Below the pieces are notes generated by a model. The model was not told the DNA's origin. It did not search any database and was given only the letters and a program-made list of their open reading frames with translations. A DNA stretch of 34,552 bases. It comes from an uncultured Clostridia bacterium. GTDB lineage: Bacteria; Bacillota; Clostridia; JAAYHZ01. The stretch spans positions 1 to 34,552 of the forward strand of contig CALCRE010000017.1 in the NCBI GenBank assembly GCA_937894465.1, in the 5' to 3' direction. This document shows positions 7,768 through 15,757 of the stretch, piece by piece (the stretch's first letter is position 1; each line of letters opens with the position of its first letter). Position numbers and translations under genes: made by a program.

Positions 7768-8067
7768 ATGAGTGAATTTTATAACCAGAGTCTAAGAGTT
7801 AGAGGCGGTACAGGATTTGCAGACGCAATATTTCGTGTTAATGCATCCCCGGGTGAGTATTCCAAAAGGCTAGGAAAAAATCTTTTTGAAAGATTAGGAG
7901 TGAAAGAATATTTTGATCTATTCAATACAGATACCTTTTTCCTGATTACCAAGGATGACAAACCGATCATTGTAAAGAGTTATCATTTTGTAGAACTAAA
8001 AAGACAAGAAGGTGTCCATGCTTTTGAAGAATGGTTGGAAAAAGAAATAAAAGACTTGATGTGTTGA
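7768..8067 (+). CDS. SAM-riboswitch-controlled 99-residue protein of unknown function
   Basis: The gene starts at ATG 7768 behind a strong GGAGGAG (7758-7764) and encodes a soluble 99-residue protein with no signal peptide or membrane segment. Recognisable pieces are RVRGGTGFADAIFRVNASP near the start, a KRLGKNLFERLGVKEYFDLF helix-rich centre, TFFLITKDDKPIIVKSYHF (beta-rich) and an acidic helical tail with EEWLEKEIKDLMC. I do not recognise the family. It is the only gene between the riboswitch and a strong terminator at 8121-8154, so it is the sole target of the switch. By context a role in methionine, SAM, cysteine or homocysteine supply is expected; that is inference only. Confidence 0.8.
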   Translation: MSEFYNQSLRVRGGTGFADAIFRVNASPGEYSKRLGKNLFERLGVKEYFDLFNTDTFFLITKDDKPIIVKSYHFVELKRQEGVHAFEEWLEKEIKDLMC

Positions 8068-8120
8068 TGAGTTTTTGAAGAAGATGATTTTCAAGAAGAC
8101 CGGAAATTATCTTTAGAACA

Positions 8121-8154
8121 AAAAAGTGAGGTTGATTCATTAACCTCACTTTTT
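8121..8154 (+). terminator. Strong intrinsic terminator
   Basis: A perfect 13-bp stem, AAAAAGTGAGGTT (8121-8133) with AACCTCACTTTTT (8142-8154) and an 8-nt loop. The A/T ends make it work on either strand. It closes the riboswitch unit. Confidence 0.88.
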
Positions 8155-8218
8155 GTTTATTATATTTTTGCTCATTTTATCTTCAATGGAGTTGATGTTT
8201 GCTAATGTTTACCTTCAA

Positions 8219-8258
8219 GAAATATTTATATAACGGATGAAATATTTATATAACGGAT
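8219..8258. repeat. Perfect 20-bp tandem duplication
   Basis: GAAATATTTATATAACGGAT occurs twice back to back (8219-8238, 8239-8258), ending just upstream of the -35 of the permease promoter. It may be a duplicated regulator site or UP-like AT element, or a recent slippage product. Confidence 0.75.
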
Positions 8259-8259
8259 C

Positions 8260-8288
8260 TTACGATCACCGGTTGTTTGTTGTATAAT
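8260..8288 (+). promoter_or_regulatory. Promoter of the permease gene
   Basis: Perfect -10 TATAAT at 8283-8288 with a weak -35 TTACGA at 8260-8265 (17-nt spacer). A weak -35 suggests dependence on an activator, and the tandem repeat lies directly upstream. Confidence 0.55.
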
Positions 8289-8326
8289 GGTTTAGTTGTG
8301 CTTAATATCAAGGTTGGAGAGTACAT

Positions 8327-9697
8327 ATGGGATATTTTGTATTAGTGCTGACAATCGCAGTATGCTTGTGTATTGCCGTTATGGTTGTTAAAAAACCGAT
8401 GATTACGTTACATCCTTTAAAATATAAGGGACGGATGGTTCAGGTGGAAAGTTTCTGGGCTGTTGCGTTGACGATACCAGTCATTTTGCTAGCTGTTGGC
8501 GCTATAACGCCTCGTATGGCGTTAGCAGGTGTGATGTCTGATGAAGGCATGAATCCAATTAAGATACTTGTGCTTTTTATGTCTATGTGTTTTATCTCGG
8601 TTATGCTGGATAAGGCGGGATTTTTTGAATACTGCGCTCTTAAAGTTATGAGCTTATCGAATAAAGGACAACGTCATTTGTTTGTGATGTTCTACACTGT
8701 GGTGGCTGTATTGACTGTATTTACCAGCAACGACATCATCATCCTCACATTTACACCGTTTATTTATTACTTTTCAAAAAATGCAGGAATCAATCCTATT
8801 CCATATATTGTGGCAGAATTTGTTGCCGCAAATACATGGAGCTTGGTTCTGATTATTGGTAACCCCACCAACATCTATATTGCTTCGTCTATGGGCATCA
8901 CATTTATTGAATATGTAAAAGTGATGGCATTACCCGGGGTTGCGGCCGGTTTGTCCTCTTTTTTCATGCTCTTGCTAATTTTCCGAAAGTCCTTGAAGCT
9001 ACCTTTAAGGGAGGGGGTTGTGGGAAAACCGGAATTAAAAGATAAAACTATGGCCATGATCTCCCTTACCGACCTTGCCCTGTGCGTGGTTGTATTGACC
9101 ATAGGCTCATATATACATTTGGAAATGTGGTTGATATCTTTGGCTTTTGCGTTGCTTTTACTGGTTGCGTTTGTGATGATCGATCTTTATAGAAAAAAAA
9201 GAGGAGAACTTATACATAAGGGGCAGTATGTTAACCTGAAAGATGTGTTCAATGGTTTGCCGTATACGGTGATCCCATTTTTGTTATCGATGTTTATTGC
9301 GGTTTTGGCGTTGGATAGACATGCGATCACTCACATGTTCTCTGACCGGTTGTTTTCCATTACGGACAGCTCTATAAGTGTGGGTTTGTTGTTTGGTTTT
9401 GCATCGGCCTTAAGTTCTAATGTCATCAATAATATTCCCATGAGCGTCTTGTTTACTAGCATCTTGAACAACGGAACTGCCGGAGCTTATCAATCCGTTG
9501 CAGTTTACGCTACGATCATCGGTTCAAATATTGGCGCATTCTTCAGCCCTATCGGTGCTCTTGCCGGAGTTATGCTGATGAAGATATTAAAGGATAAAGA
9601 AAACAACTTCACGGCTTTGACTTTTATCAAATATTGCGCTCCGGTTGCTGTGGTATCCTTAATCGCTTCGGTAGTAGTATTGGTTCTTGTAATATAG
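8327..9697 (+). CDS. ArsB/NhaD/SLC13-superfamily permease
   Basis: The 456-residue protein has about 11-12 membrane segments in two halves. Each half carries the re-entrant signature of the ion transporter superfamily: VFTSNDIIILTFTPFIYYF with IIGNPTNIYIASSMG in the first half, and LSSNVINNIPMSVLFTSIL with IIGSNIGAFFSPIGALAG in the second. The N-x-P-T and S-N-x-x-N-N-x-P blocks are typical of the ArsB, NhaD and citrate/dicarboxylate (CitM-like) groups. The sequence does not separate arsenite, sodium/proton and carboxylate transport. No arsR, arsA or arsC gene adjoins, which argues weakly against arsenic resistance. It starts at ATG 8327 after a GGAGAG-type site, with its own promoter. Confidence 0.85.
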   Translation: MGYFVLVLTIAVCLCIAVMVVKKPMITLHPLKYKGRMVQVESFWAVALTIPVILLAVGAITPRMALAGVMSDEGMNPIKILVLFMSMCFISVMLDKAGFFEYCALKVMSLSNKGQRHLFVMFYTVVAVLTVFTSNDIIILTFTPFIYYFSKNAGINPIPYIVAEFVAANTWSLVLIIGNPTNIYIASSMGITFIEYVKVMALPGVAAGLSSFFMLLLIFRKSLKLPLREGVVGKPELKDKTMAMISLTDLALCVVVLTIGSYIHLEMWLISLAFALLLLVAFVMIDLYRKKRGELIHKGQYVNLKDVFNGLPYTVIPFLLSMFIAVLALDRHAITHMFSDRLFSITDSSISVGLLFGFASALSSNVINNIPMSVLFTSILNNGTAGAYQSVAVYATIIGSNIGAFFSPIGALAGVMLMKILKDKENNFTALTFIKYCAPVAVVSLIASVVVLVLVI

Positions 9698-9702
9698 AAA
9701 AT

Positions 9703-9727
9703 AGTTGAGTCGAGTTGAGTAGTTGAG
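9703..9727. repeat. Three short AGTTGAG direct repeats
   Basis: AGTTGAG occurs at 9703-9709, 9713-9719 and 9721-9727, between the permease and the next gene. Spacing is 10 and 8 bp. It could be a binding site cluster or simple slippage. Confidence 0.3.
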
Positions 9728-9771
9728 CTGTCTGCGATTTTCTGTCATAATAATATTAAGATACTCAACTT

Positions 9772-10392
9772 TTGTGTACAATACCAATATCAACATACCT
9801 CGATGCGAAAAAACATAGAGATGAATGTATTGTTATTAACGGGAGGACATTCATGTTTTTATACCACTATTTTGATAAATCAATCGGTCCGTTTATCAGC
9901 CTGTCAGATCTGCCTACGGATGAAGCAAAATCTATACTTGAGACGATTAAAATAACCAGACCAACTTCACAAAGCGCAAAAAGACACGATAAATATGTTG
10001 AATTTCGGCGTAATTGTGAAAATATAATAAGAGCGGAATTTTTGAAAAAAGGCGGTCTTATCCATAGATCGTCACCGCATTATATGGTGATCGAGCATAG
10101 CCCATGGTTAAGCACATGGTTTGAAAACAGTGGTTTTGTTAAGATACCCATTGAAGAATTTGATGTAAGAACAATCTCCTTTACCTATGGTGATTCCATG
10201 CCTACTTTTAGCCCCACGGTTAACGACGGAAAGGAATACAGGCACCAATTATATACTTACGACGAGATATTACTCATCATTGAAAAGTATGGGTTACCAC
10301 AAGATTGGAACAATGATGGGAAATATGGCCCTGAGCGATATATAGAAGCTCATATTTGGAGCGACGAGACGATCAAAAACTATCGGCAGTGA
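9772..10392 (+). CDS. Conserved-looking hypothetical protein, 206 residues
   Basis: The product is soluble with no signal peptide. It contains INGRTFMFLYHYFDKSIGPFISLSDLP near the start, HDKYVEFRRNCENIIRAEF in the centre, HYMVIEHSPWLSTWFENS, then FTYGDSMPTFS, LYTYDEILLIIEKYGLPQDW and NNDGKYGPERYIEAHIW. The density of aromatic and charged residues suggests a folded cytoplasmic protein, and I believe similar hypothetical proteins exist in clostridia, but I know no function. The 5' end is uncertain: the first available start, TTG 9772, lacks a ribosome binding site, while ATG 9853 has GGGAGG seven nt upstream but would cut 27 residues. No promoter is obvious. Confidence 0.72.
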   Translation: MCTIPISTYLDAKKHRDECIVINGRTFMFLYHYFDKSIGPFISLSDLPTDEAKSILETIKITRPTSQSAKRHDKYVEFRRNCENIIRAEFLKKGGLIHRSSPHYMVIEHSPWLSTWFENSGFVKIPIEEFDVRTISFTYGDSMPTFSPTVNDGKEYRHQLYTYDEILLIIEKYGLPQDWNNDGKYGPERYIEAHIWSDETIKNYRQ

Positions 10393-10447
10393 TTACAATG
10401 CAAAACAGGTCATTGTTTAACTAAGAGAGGATATATGGTGTAAGAGG

Positions 10448-11233
10448 ATGAAAAAATCTGTGTATTCAATTCTTCTATTCAGTCTTATAATTTGTTTGCC
10501 TTTAATGATCATAGATTATGTGAGCCAAAATAAGGAAGCATTTAATATTCCATCGCGGTTTGACAAAGTGATTGTAGACTTAAGCGAACAAGATAGGACA
10601 GAAGAGTTGATTTTTGAAAGTGATTTAAATGTGCCGTCGAGTGTTGAGCTTTTTATACAATCGGATGCTTCAGGTGAAAAGATAGTAAAAGTGGTAAGCG
10701 AGTCAGCAATACTAGGTTATAAAAATCAAGAGATCTATTTTAACATTGGCCAGTATACGGGAAGTGCATCAACATCGGCCACTTTAATTATAGATCCGGG
10801 TACATATTCCATATATCTATCCGGTGAGAAAACGGAAGGTAAGATTGCCGTCGGTTATCGGGTAACACCTAAGGATATTTCAGAATATGAAAGATTGTTG
10901 AAAATACATAACGGTGACTTGATGAATCCCCCTGACGGGTATGAAAAGGTCTTTTCTACGAACCTTTCGGGGCTTGTTTATAAAGGTGAGGTGATCTATA
11001 CACTTTCCCTAACAAAAACGACAAATATTGGATTCTCCATATACACATCTGCTGAGTCGGGAAATGTTTCGATTGATTTGATAGGAGAGTCATCAAACTA
11101 TTACGGCATGGTTCATCCGGAACATAACAGAATATGCGATCAACTTGAAACAACATTGCCACCGGGAGAGTACCTGTTCAAATTGACTTGTGAGAATGCT
11201 GACGGCGATTTGGTACTATTCGTAAAGCAATAG
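10448..11233 (+). CDS. Membrane-anchored or secreted protein of unknown function, 261 residues
   Basis: Residues ~5-25 form a single hydrophobic segment (MKKSVYSILLFSLIICLPLMII), which could be a signal peptide or an N-terminal anchor; there is no lipobox. The rest is outside-type, beta-rich and Ser/Thr/Tyr-rich. It has two similar halves, each ending with a pattern of 'glycine/proline + xYSIYLSGE' (residues ~115-130) or 'PPGEYLFKLTCENADG' (~237-252), like PPC-type or jelly-roll beta domains. It starts at ATG 10448 behind AAGAGG. The next gene, a CPBP protease, begins 15 nt downstream, so the two are probably co-transcribed and may be functionally linked. No family identified. Confidence 0.72.
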   Translation: MKKSVYSILLFSLIICLPLMIIDYVSQNKEAFNIPSRFDKVIVDLSEQDRTEELIFESDLNVPSSVELFIQSDASGEKIVKVVSESAILGYKNQEIYFNIGQYTGSASTSATLIIDPGTYSIYLSGEKTEGKIAVGYRVTPKDISEYERLLKIHNGDLMNPPDGYEKVFSTNLSGLVYKGEVIYTLSLTKTTNIGFSIYTSAESGNVSIDLIGESSNYYGMVHPEHNRICDQLETTLPPGEYLFKLTCENADGDLVLFVKQ

Positions 11234-11248
11234 GATGAGGGGAGTCAT

Positions 11249-12145
11249 ATGATAAAAAAGCAAACGCCAACTGTCACTCAAGCTAATATTGTATTTTTTA
11301 CAACAGCAGTAGCAACACTTTTAGGTAGTGCATTTTTTCAACCGAAACTAGGTTTAGGGACAAATCTATGGATTAATGAATTTATATATATCTTATTGCC
11401 TCCGGTATTGTTGGCACGTTTTTATGGCTGGTCTTTTGAAGATGTTTATCGGTACCGGAAAACATCGGGTAAGAATCACCTGATTAGTATTTTATCCGGA
11501 ATTAGCATGTGGTTCTTTGTATTCTATGTTTCTAAGATTACTCGTTTGTTTCTAGACCGATATATCGGTCTTATGCCGACCGGGGAGCAAACCTCTTCCT
11601 CCGTCTATCAGAGTTTTCTTCTTGTCATAGGCATGATCATTCTTGCACCGATTTGTGAGGAAACCTTCTTCCGAGGGTTTGTGCAGAAGGCTTACGAAGG
11701 TCATAATAGAAAGAAAGGTTTTATTATGGCTGGTGTGATTTTCGGTTCATACCATATCCTTAATGGGGTCAGCGAAGTAATTCCGGCTTGTATTCTCGGT
11801 ATGGGCATGGGTTATTTAGTGTATAAAACCAATGCTATTTCCACCTCTATGCTTTTTCATGCAGCCGTAAATATATGCGCTGTTTTCTTGGGAGGGATTA
11901 TGGAAATGTCTTCTACCGGGACGATTCCAGTCTGGCACCACGTGATTGCCTTTACCGGCTTGATTACCTCTTTTCTTCTTTTAAAAAGTGTCAAAGATGA
12001 TGAGCACGGGAGTCAGATACATAATGAGGACAACAAGGAGAAGCGAATCCCGGTAACCGGTATTGTATTTTTGACTCTTGCAGCATTATTCTTAATCGGT
12101 ATGGGAGCAATGGAGATTATATCCAGGGCAAATGGATCGTTTTGA
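11249..12145 (+). CDS. CPBP-family intramembrane metalloprotease
   Basis: The 298-residue protein has about eight membrane segments and the three CPBP (Abi/CAAX-protease) motifs: E137-E138-TFF-R142 (EExxxR), F165-GSY-H169 (FxxxH) and H204-AAV-N208 (HxxxN). All metal and catalytic residues are present, so it should be an active glutamate-dependent membrane protease. In bacteria this family processes bacteriocins, regulates signalling or gives immunity; here there is no bacteriocin gene, but it sits 15 nt after an anchored protein of unknown function. A GAGGGGAG site precedes ATG 11249. Residues ~250-270 form a charged loop before the last membrane segment. Confidence 0.9.
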   Translation: MIKKQTPTVTQANIVFFTTAVATLLGSAFFQPKLGLGTNLWINEFIYILLPPVLLARFYGWSFEDVYRYRKTSGKNHLISILSGISMWFFVFYVSKITRLFLDRYIGLMPTGEQTSSSVYQSFLLVIGMIILAPICEETFFRGFVQKAYEGHNRKKGFIMAGVIFGSYHILNGVSEVIPACILGMGMGYLVYKTNAISTSMLFHAAVNICAVFLGGIMEMSSTGTIPVWHHVIAFTGLITSFLLLKSVKDDEHGSQIHNEDNKEKRIPVTGIVFLTLAALFLIGMGAMEIISRANGSF

Positions 12146-12667
12146 AGATGCGTTATCATGAAGGTGGAAAAGGGGCAACTATTTTAATAAAATGACGGAG
12201 CATCTTTTGATGCAACACTATGCTCCGATTATCGGTAAAATCTTTTTTAGTTTATTACTTTTACGTATTGGAGATTATTTACATAGATTTCATTTATGTA
12301 TATAATAAAGTTGACTCATTTTACAGTATGTAAGCGTTATAGTGGGTGAGAGGATGAAAAGTACTCGCAGAACGTTGATGGCGACAGGGTTATTCTACAT
12401 TTTCTTGCCGACAAGGTACGGAGCGCCTTTGCTTGAAATTAAACCAAAGAAAGATGACAGCCGGAAGTCTAGATGCACAGTTTGCTTCGTTATGTAGTCG
12501 GTAACCAAATATAGATACCAAACATATTATATAGATGAATTACGTAATATTAACAATAAGGCTATTAATGTCTTGCGACCCTTTTAAAGACGTTTTCAAG
12601 AGTTAACTGGTCCCCTTATCTTTTAAATTGCCAATTCCTAAAACCAAAAAAGGTGAGGTATTAAACG
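12146..12667. other. Long intergenic region with a gene fragment and a weak small ORF
   Basis: At ~12187-12227 the sequence reads K-M-T-E-H-L-L-M and nearly repeats the 5' end of the HD gene at 14864 (AAATGACGGAGCAYCTT in both). It lies in a CGGAGCAT/ATGCTCCG hairpin (12196-12203/12220-12227). A 47-codon frame (12354-12497) follows GAGAGG and would encode a basic peptide starting MKSTRRTLMATGLFYIFLP; it has no recognisable family and may be chance. A TTGACT box lies at 12311-12316, but the nearest -10 is too distant to call a promoter. Confidence 0.35.
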
Positions 12668-14740
12668 ATGAAACTATCAATATTGGAACTGAGCATTTAC
12701 CCTTTGGTGAAAATTATTTTCATGTTCATTTTGATCATGATTAGTTTACCGATTATATTTAGCTTTGACCAAAGAAAAATGCCGTTTTTAAAGAGTGTTT
12801 TTCGATATCTTGTACAAGGTATATTTTTAATTATCATATCATCGTATCTATTAACCATGGTTAAACTGTTTGAATTCTTTTCTTTAGTCGGTGTATATTT
12901 GTTTATTTGCTATGCGGTGGTTAAGAAAAGACGGAAGAATATGGTGTCTATTCCTGTCAAGTTACTCGATGTAATTGAAAATGAAAAGAGTCATAAGCAT
13001 ATACTTTCTCAATTTTGGACCAAATTGAAAACTCGATTTTCAACATTCGTCGGGAAGATCACAATAGAGATAATTGTTGTTTTTGTTTTACTCCTTATCA
13101 TGATAATCATTCGGTTTACCGTTAGAATTGTAAACCCGATGGCTATGGCTTCCATGGCTGATCCTTATGTACACTTGACCTGGGCGAAGATGATGCAAAG
13201 TAATCTTCTGTTTACAGATGGATTGTATCCGATGGGTTACCATGGGATTATCGCTTCTTTAGGGACTATTGCAAATGTAGATATATATCATGTGGTTCGT
13301 TTTATGGGACCTATTGGAAGCAGTATTTTAGTGGTCGGTTTTTATTGGTTTATAAAATCGATTACAAAAAAACCTTTGATTGCCATCATCGGTACCATTG
13401 CATTCGGATTGAGTACATACAACGGGTTACCTGTTGAATTCTTCCGTCAAACATTAAGTTTGTCCATGGAGTTTTCCATGTCGTTTATATTGCCGGGGTT
13501 GGTTTTTCTACACGACTACATAAAGGAAGGGGATAAAAGAGATCTGGTTCTTTTCGGTATTACAGTGGTAGTGGTTGTTATGGTGCACTCCTATGGAGCT
13601 CTTTTCTTTGCAATCGGTACGGTGGCTCTATTAGTATCCGGACTGATAAACCGATGTTTGGATTTTAAAAAGATTTTTTGGATATTGGTGACAGGTCTTT
13701 CGGGTGGCTTGTTAGGTATGATGCCCATTATAGTCGGAAGGCTTCAAGGGATTGATTGGCATATCATGTCCACAAGCTGGATTGAAAGTAATATGAGAAT
13801 CGGTTCCTGGCAAGAAATATATACAGGTTTTTCTCAACTGATTGCCGGTTCACCAATATGGATTAAGCTACCCGGTCTCTTAGTGGTAAGTGTTCTTTTC
13901 CTTGTGTCTGTGAGAAACGTTGTTACGGCAAAAAAGGAAAAACGGTTATGGGAGGCTACATCGTTGATCATGATGATCACGGTTGCAATACTCTATTATG
14001 GTCCTGCAAACGGATTCTCATTGTTGGATTATACCCGTGTTACAATGTTTTTAACAATTTCCATACTGATCGGTGCAATACTTTGTTTCAATCAAATCGT
14101 CGAATTCATTATTTTTCTTGTTCATAAATACAGCAAGAAGTTATTTGCCGGTATAGAGATATTGCGAATGAAAAAGGTTGCAAGCGTTGCATTTGTATTT
14201 GTCTTTACTTTGTCATGGATCATTGCCTTTCCCATTCAATTGACAGCAAGTGATGAGATGGCAATGAGGCCGATCGAATACAATTCCGCTGTGGGTATCT
14301 ATTTTCAAGTGAAAAGAGATTATCCTTTATTCAATTGGACTTTGGTTGCACCTGTGGAACAGTATCAAGAAGCATTAGGATATGGATTCCATTATGAGCT
14401 ATGGGAGTTTGTCGAGGATTTTTCCCTTGATGACGCTAAGGATCCGAATTTCGATATACCCATACCAACCGGTTACATTTTCATCTATGTTGAAAAAGTA
14501 CCTCTTAGAATATGGACAAATCATGAACTTGATGCAACACAAGAAAGGTTCCGTGGTCCTACTGAAACATATTATCGTGACGCAGATAACCGAGCCAAAC
14601 TCGAAGAAAGTATATGGATATGGTGTGAAACCTATATGAAAACCCATGATAACATGACGGAGTATTATGAGGACGATGTATTAAAAGTGTATAAGGTGGA
14701 GCACGATCCTACTAAATTTATCGTTATGAACGATCATTGA
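12668..14740 (+). CDS. Large multi-spanning membrane protein, GT-C glycosyltransferase-like
   Basis: The 690-residue product has two to three N-terminal membrane segments, a basic cytoplasmic stretch (~85-130) and about ten further segments up to residue ~520, then an extracellular C-terminal domain of ~170 residues (YNSAVGIYFQVKRDYPLFNW onward). After the segment ending near residue 150 there is an outside loop with MASMADPYVHLTWAKMM (Asp165, His169) and LYPMGYHGI (187-194). An acidic residue in the first large outer loop and a YP-x-GYH block are features of GT-C enzymes that use polyprenyl-phosphate donors. That makes it a candidate cell-surface glycosyltransferase or polymerase, at family level only. 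The start at 12668 follows GGTGAGG. Confidence 0.6.
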   Translation: MKLSILELSIYPLVKIIFMFILIMISLPIIFSFDQRKMPFLKSVFRYLVQGIFLIIISSYLLTMVKLFEFFSLVGVYLFICYAVVKKRRKNMVSIPVKLLDVIENEKSHKHILSQFWTKLKTRFSTFVGKITIEIIVVFVLLLIMIIIRFTVRIVNPMAMASMADPYVHLTWAKMMQSNLLFTDGLYPMGYHGIIASLGTIANVDIYHVVRFMGPIGSSILVVGFYWFIKSITKKPLIAIIGTIAFGLSTYNGLPVEFFRQTLSLSMEFSMSFILPGLVFLHDYIKEGDKRDLVLFGITVVVVVMVHSYGALFFAIGTVALLVSGLINRCLDFKKIFWILVTGLSGGLLGMMPIIVGRLQGIDWHIMSTSWIESNMRIGSWQEIYTGFSQLIAGSPIWIKLPGLLVVSVLFLVSVRNVVTAKKEKRLWEATSLIMMITVAILYYGPANGFSLLDYTRVTMFLTISILIGAILCFNQIVEFIIFLVHKYSKKLFAGIEILRMKKVASVAFVFVFTLSWIIAFPIQLTASDEMAMRPIEYNSAVGIYFQVKRDYPLFNWTLVAPVEQYQEALGYGFHYELWEFVEDFSLDDAKDPNFDIPIPTGYIFIYVEKVPLRIWTNHELDATQERFRGPTETYYRDADNRAKLEESIWIWCETYMKTHDNMTEYYEDDVLKVYKVEHDPTKFIVMNDH

Positions 14741-14753
14741 ATTTTTAGTACGC

Positions 14754-14781
14754 TTGACAAAAAAATCATCCCTGTTATATG
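14754..14781 (+). promoter_or_regulatory. Promoter of the HD-domain gene
   Basis: Perfect -35 TTGACA (14754-14759), 16-nt spacer, and extended -10 TGT-TATATG (TG at 14773-14774, hexamer 14776-14781). Confidence 0.65.
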
Positions 14782-14833
14782 TTCATCAAATAAAGACAAT
14801 AATATATGAACAACCAAGATAAGGTAGGACAAT

Positions 14834-15463
14834 ATGGATGATCACAAGCAAGAATTATTTTACGAAATGACGGAGCACCTTCTTAAAGATGAGGTTCCCT
14901 CAATCTATTTGAATGAGCTGTTGAAGAAACCCCGTTCAAAGGAGTTTCCTTTGAATCTGTTACTGAAGATGCAGAAAACAGAGCAGTCAAAAAAACACCA
15001 TCCGGAAGGGAACGTCTGGAATCATACAATGCTCGTGACGGATGAAGCTGCAAAGGTGCGAGAGAAAAGCAAAGATTCGAGAGTGTTCATGTGGGCGGCT
15101 TTACTGCATGATATCGGCAAACCGGATACCACTAGGATGAGAAAAGGCCGAATAACAGCATATGATCATGATAAGGTTGGCACAAAACTGTGTGTTGAGT
15201 TTTTAAGATTCTTCACAGATGAGGAAGAATTCATTGATTCTGTTCGAGTTCTTGTTCGATATCATATGCATATGCTATATGTTCTAAACAAGTTGCCCTT
15301 CGGTGATATAGAAAACCTATTAAAAGAAGCGGATATTAATGAGATTGCATTACTTAGCCTTTGTGACCGTTTGGGGCGTACCGGTGCTGATATCGACGAG
15401 GAACAAGAAAACTATGAAAAATATTTAAGCAAATTACAGACAGAAAAAGAAAAGGTAAAATGA
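14834..15463 (+). CDS. HD-domain phosphohydrolase (CCA-transferase-type HD)
   Basis: The 209-residue soluble protein carries the HD metal-site series: His64 (VWNHTMLVTDEAA), His92-Asp93 (ALLHDIGKPDT), His112 (TAYDHDKVGTKL), His144 (VRYHMHM) and Asp178 (SLCDRLGRTG). The order and the LLHDIGKP...H...VG pattern match HD domains found at the C-terminus of some CCA-adding enzymes and in stand-alone clostridial proteins. No nucleotidyltransferase domain is present. The family hydrolyses phosphoester or 2',3'-cyclic phosphate bonds in nucleotides; the natural substrate here is unknown. The gene has its own promoter and a GGTAGGA site. Confidence 0.87.
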   Translation: MDDHKQELFYEMTEHLLKDEVPSIYLNELLKKPRSKEFPLNLLLKMQKTEQSKKHHPEGNVWNHTMLVTDEAAKVREKSKDSRVFMWAALLHDIGKPDTTRMRKGRITAYDHDKVGTKLCVEFLRFFTDEEEFIDSVRVLVRYHMHMLYVLNKLPFGDIENLLKEADINEIALLSLCDRLGRTGADIDEEQENYEKYLSKLQTEKEKVK

Positions 15464-15488
15464 CATTATGTTTTTTGCATGATACAAT
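15460..15488 (+). promoter_or_regulatory. Promoter of the small broken gene
   Basis: ATGACA (15460-15465), 17-nt spacer and TACAAT (15483-15488), overlapping the end of the HD gene. Confidence 0.4.
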
Positions 15489-15511
15489 AGAAATGTGGAA
15501 GGGGGGTACTC

Positions 15512-15748
15512 GTGAAAAAAGCATATGAAACAGTTTGGTTTTTCCTTCAAAACTCTAGAATATTATTTTTGGAATGACAATTTTATGGATAAAGGGCTGT
15601 ATATGAATTTATCTCCCTACGTCAATGTATACTGCCAGGATGTTTATGCCAACATGCTGAATTTAGTGACATAACGTATTTATACAAAAAGAGTGATGAA
15701 AAATATGCCTTATACACAGGAATTCCGGATACAACAAATACACGTTAA
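15512..15748 (+). pseudogene. Small gene broken by frameshifts
   Basis: A promoter-like pair and a GGGGGG site lead to GTG 15512, but that frame stops after 21 codons. A second frame from ATG 15525 gives QFGFSFKTLEYYFWNDNFMD and then LSPYVNVYCQDVYANML before TAA at 15672-15674. A third frame picks up near 15662 (FSDITYLYKKSDEKYALYTG) and stops at 15746-15748. The aromatic, similar composition of the pieces suggests one ~75-residue protein split by one or two indels. The family is not recognised. Confidence 0.45.
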
Positions 15749-15757
15749 AAAAATCAT

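Noticed and set aside
12311..12343. Promoter TTGACT with TATAGT in the 12.3-kb gap.
   Set aside because: The spacing of about 21 nt is too long for a normal promoter.
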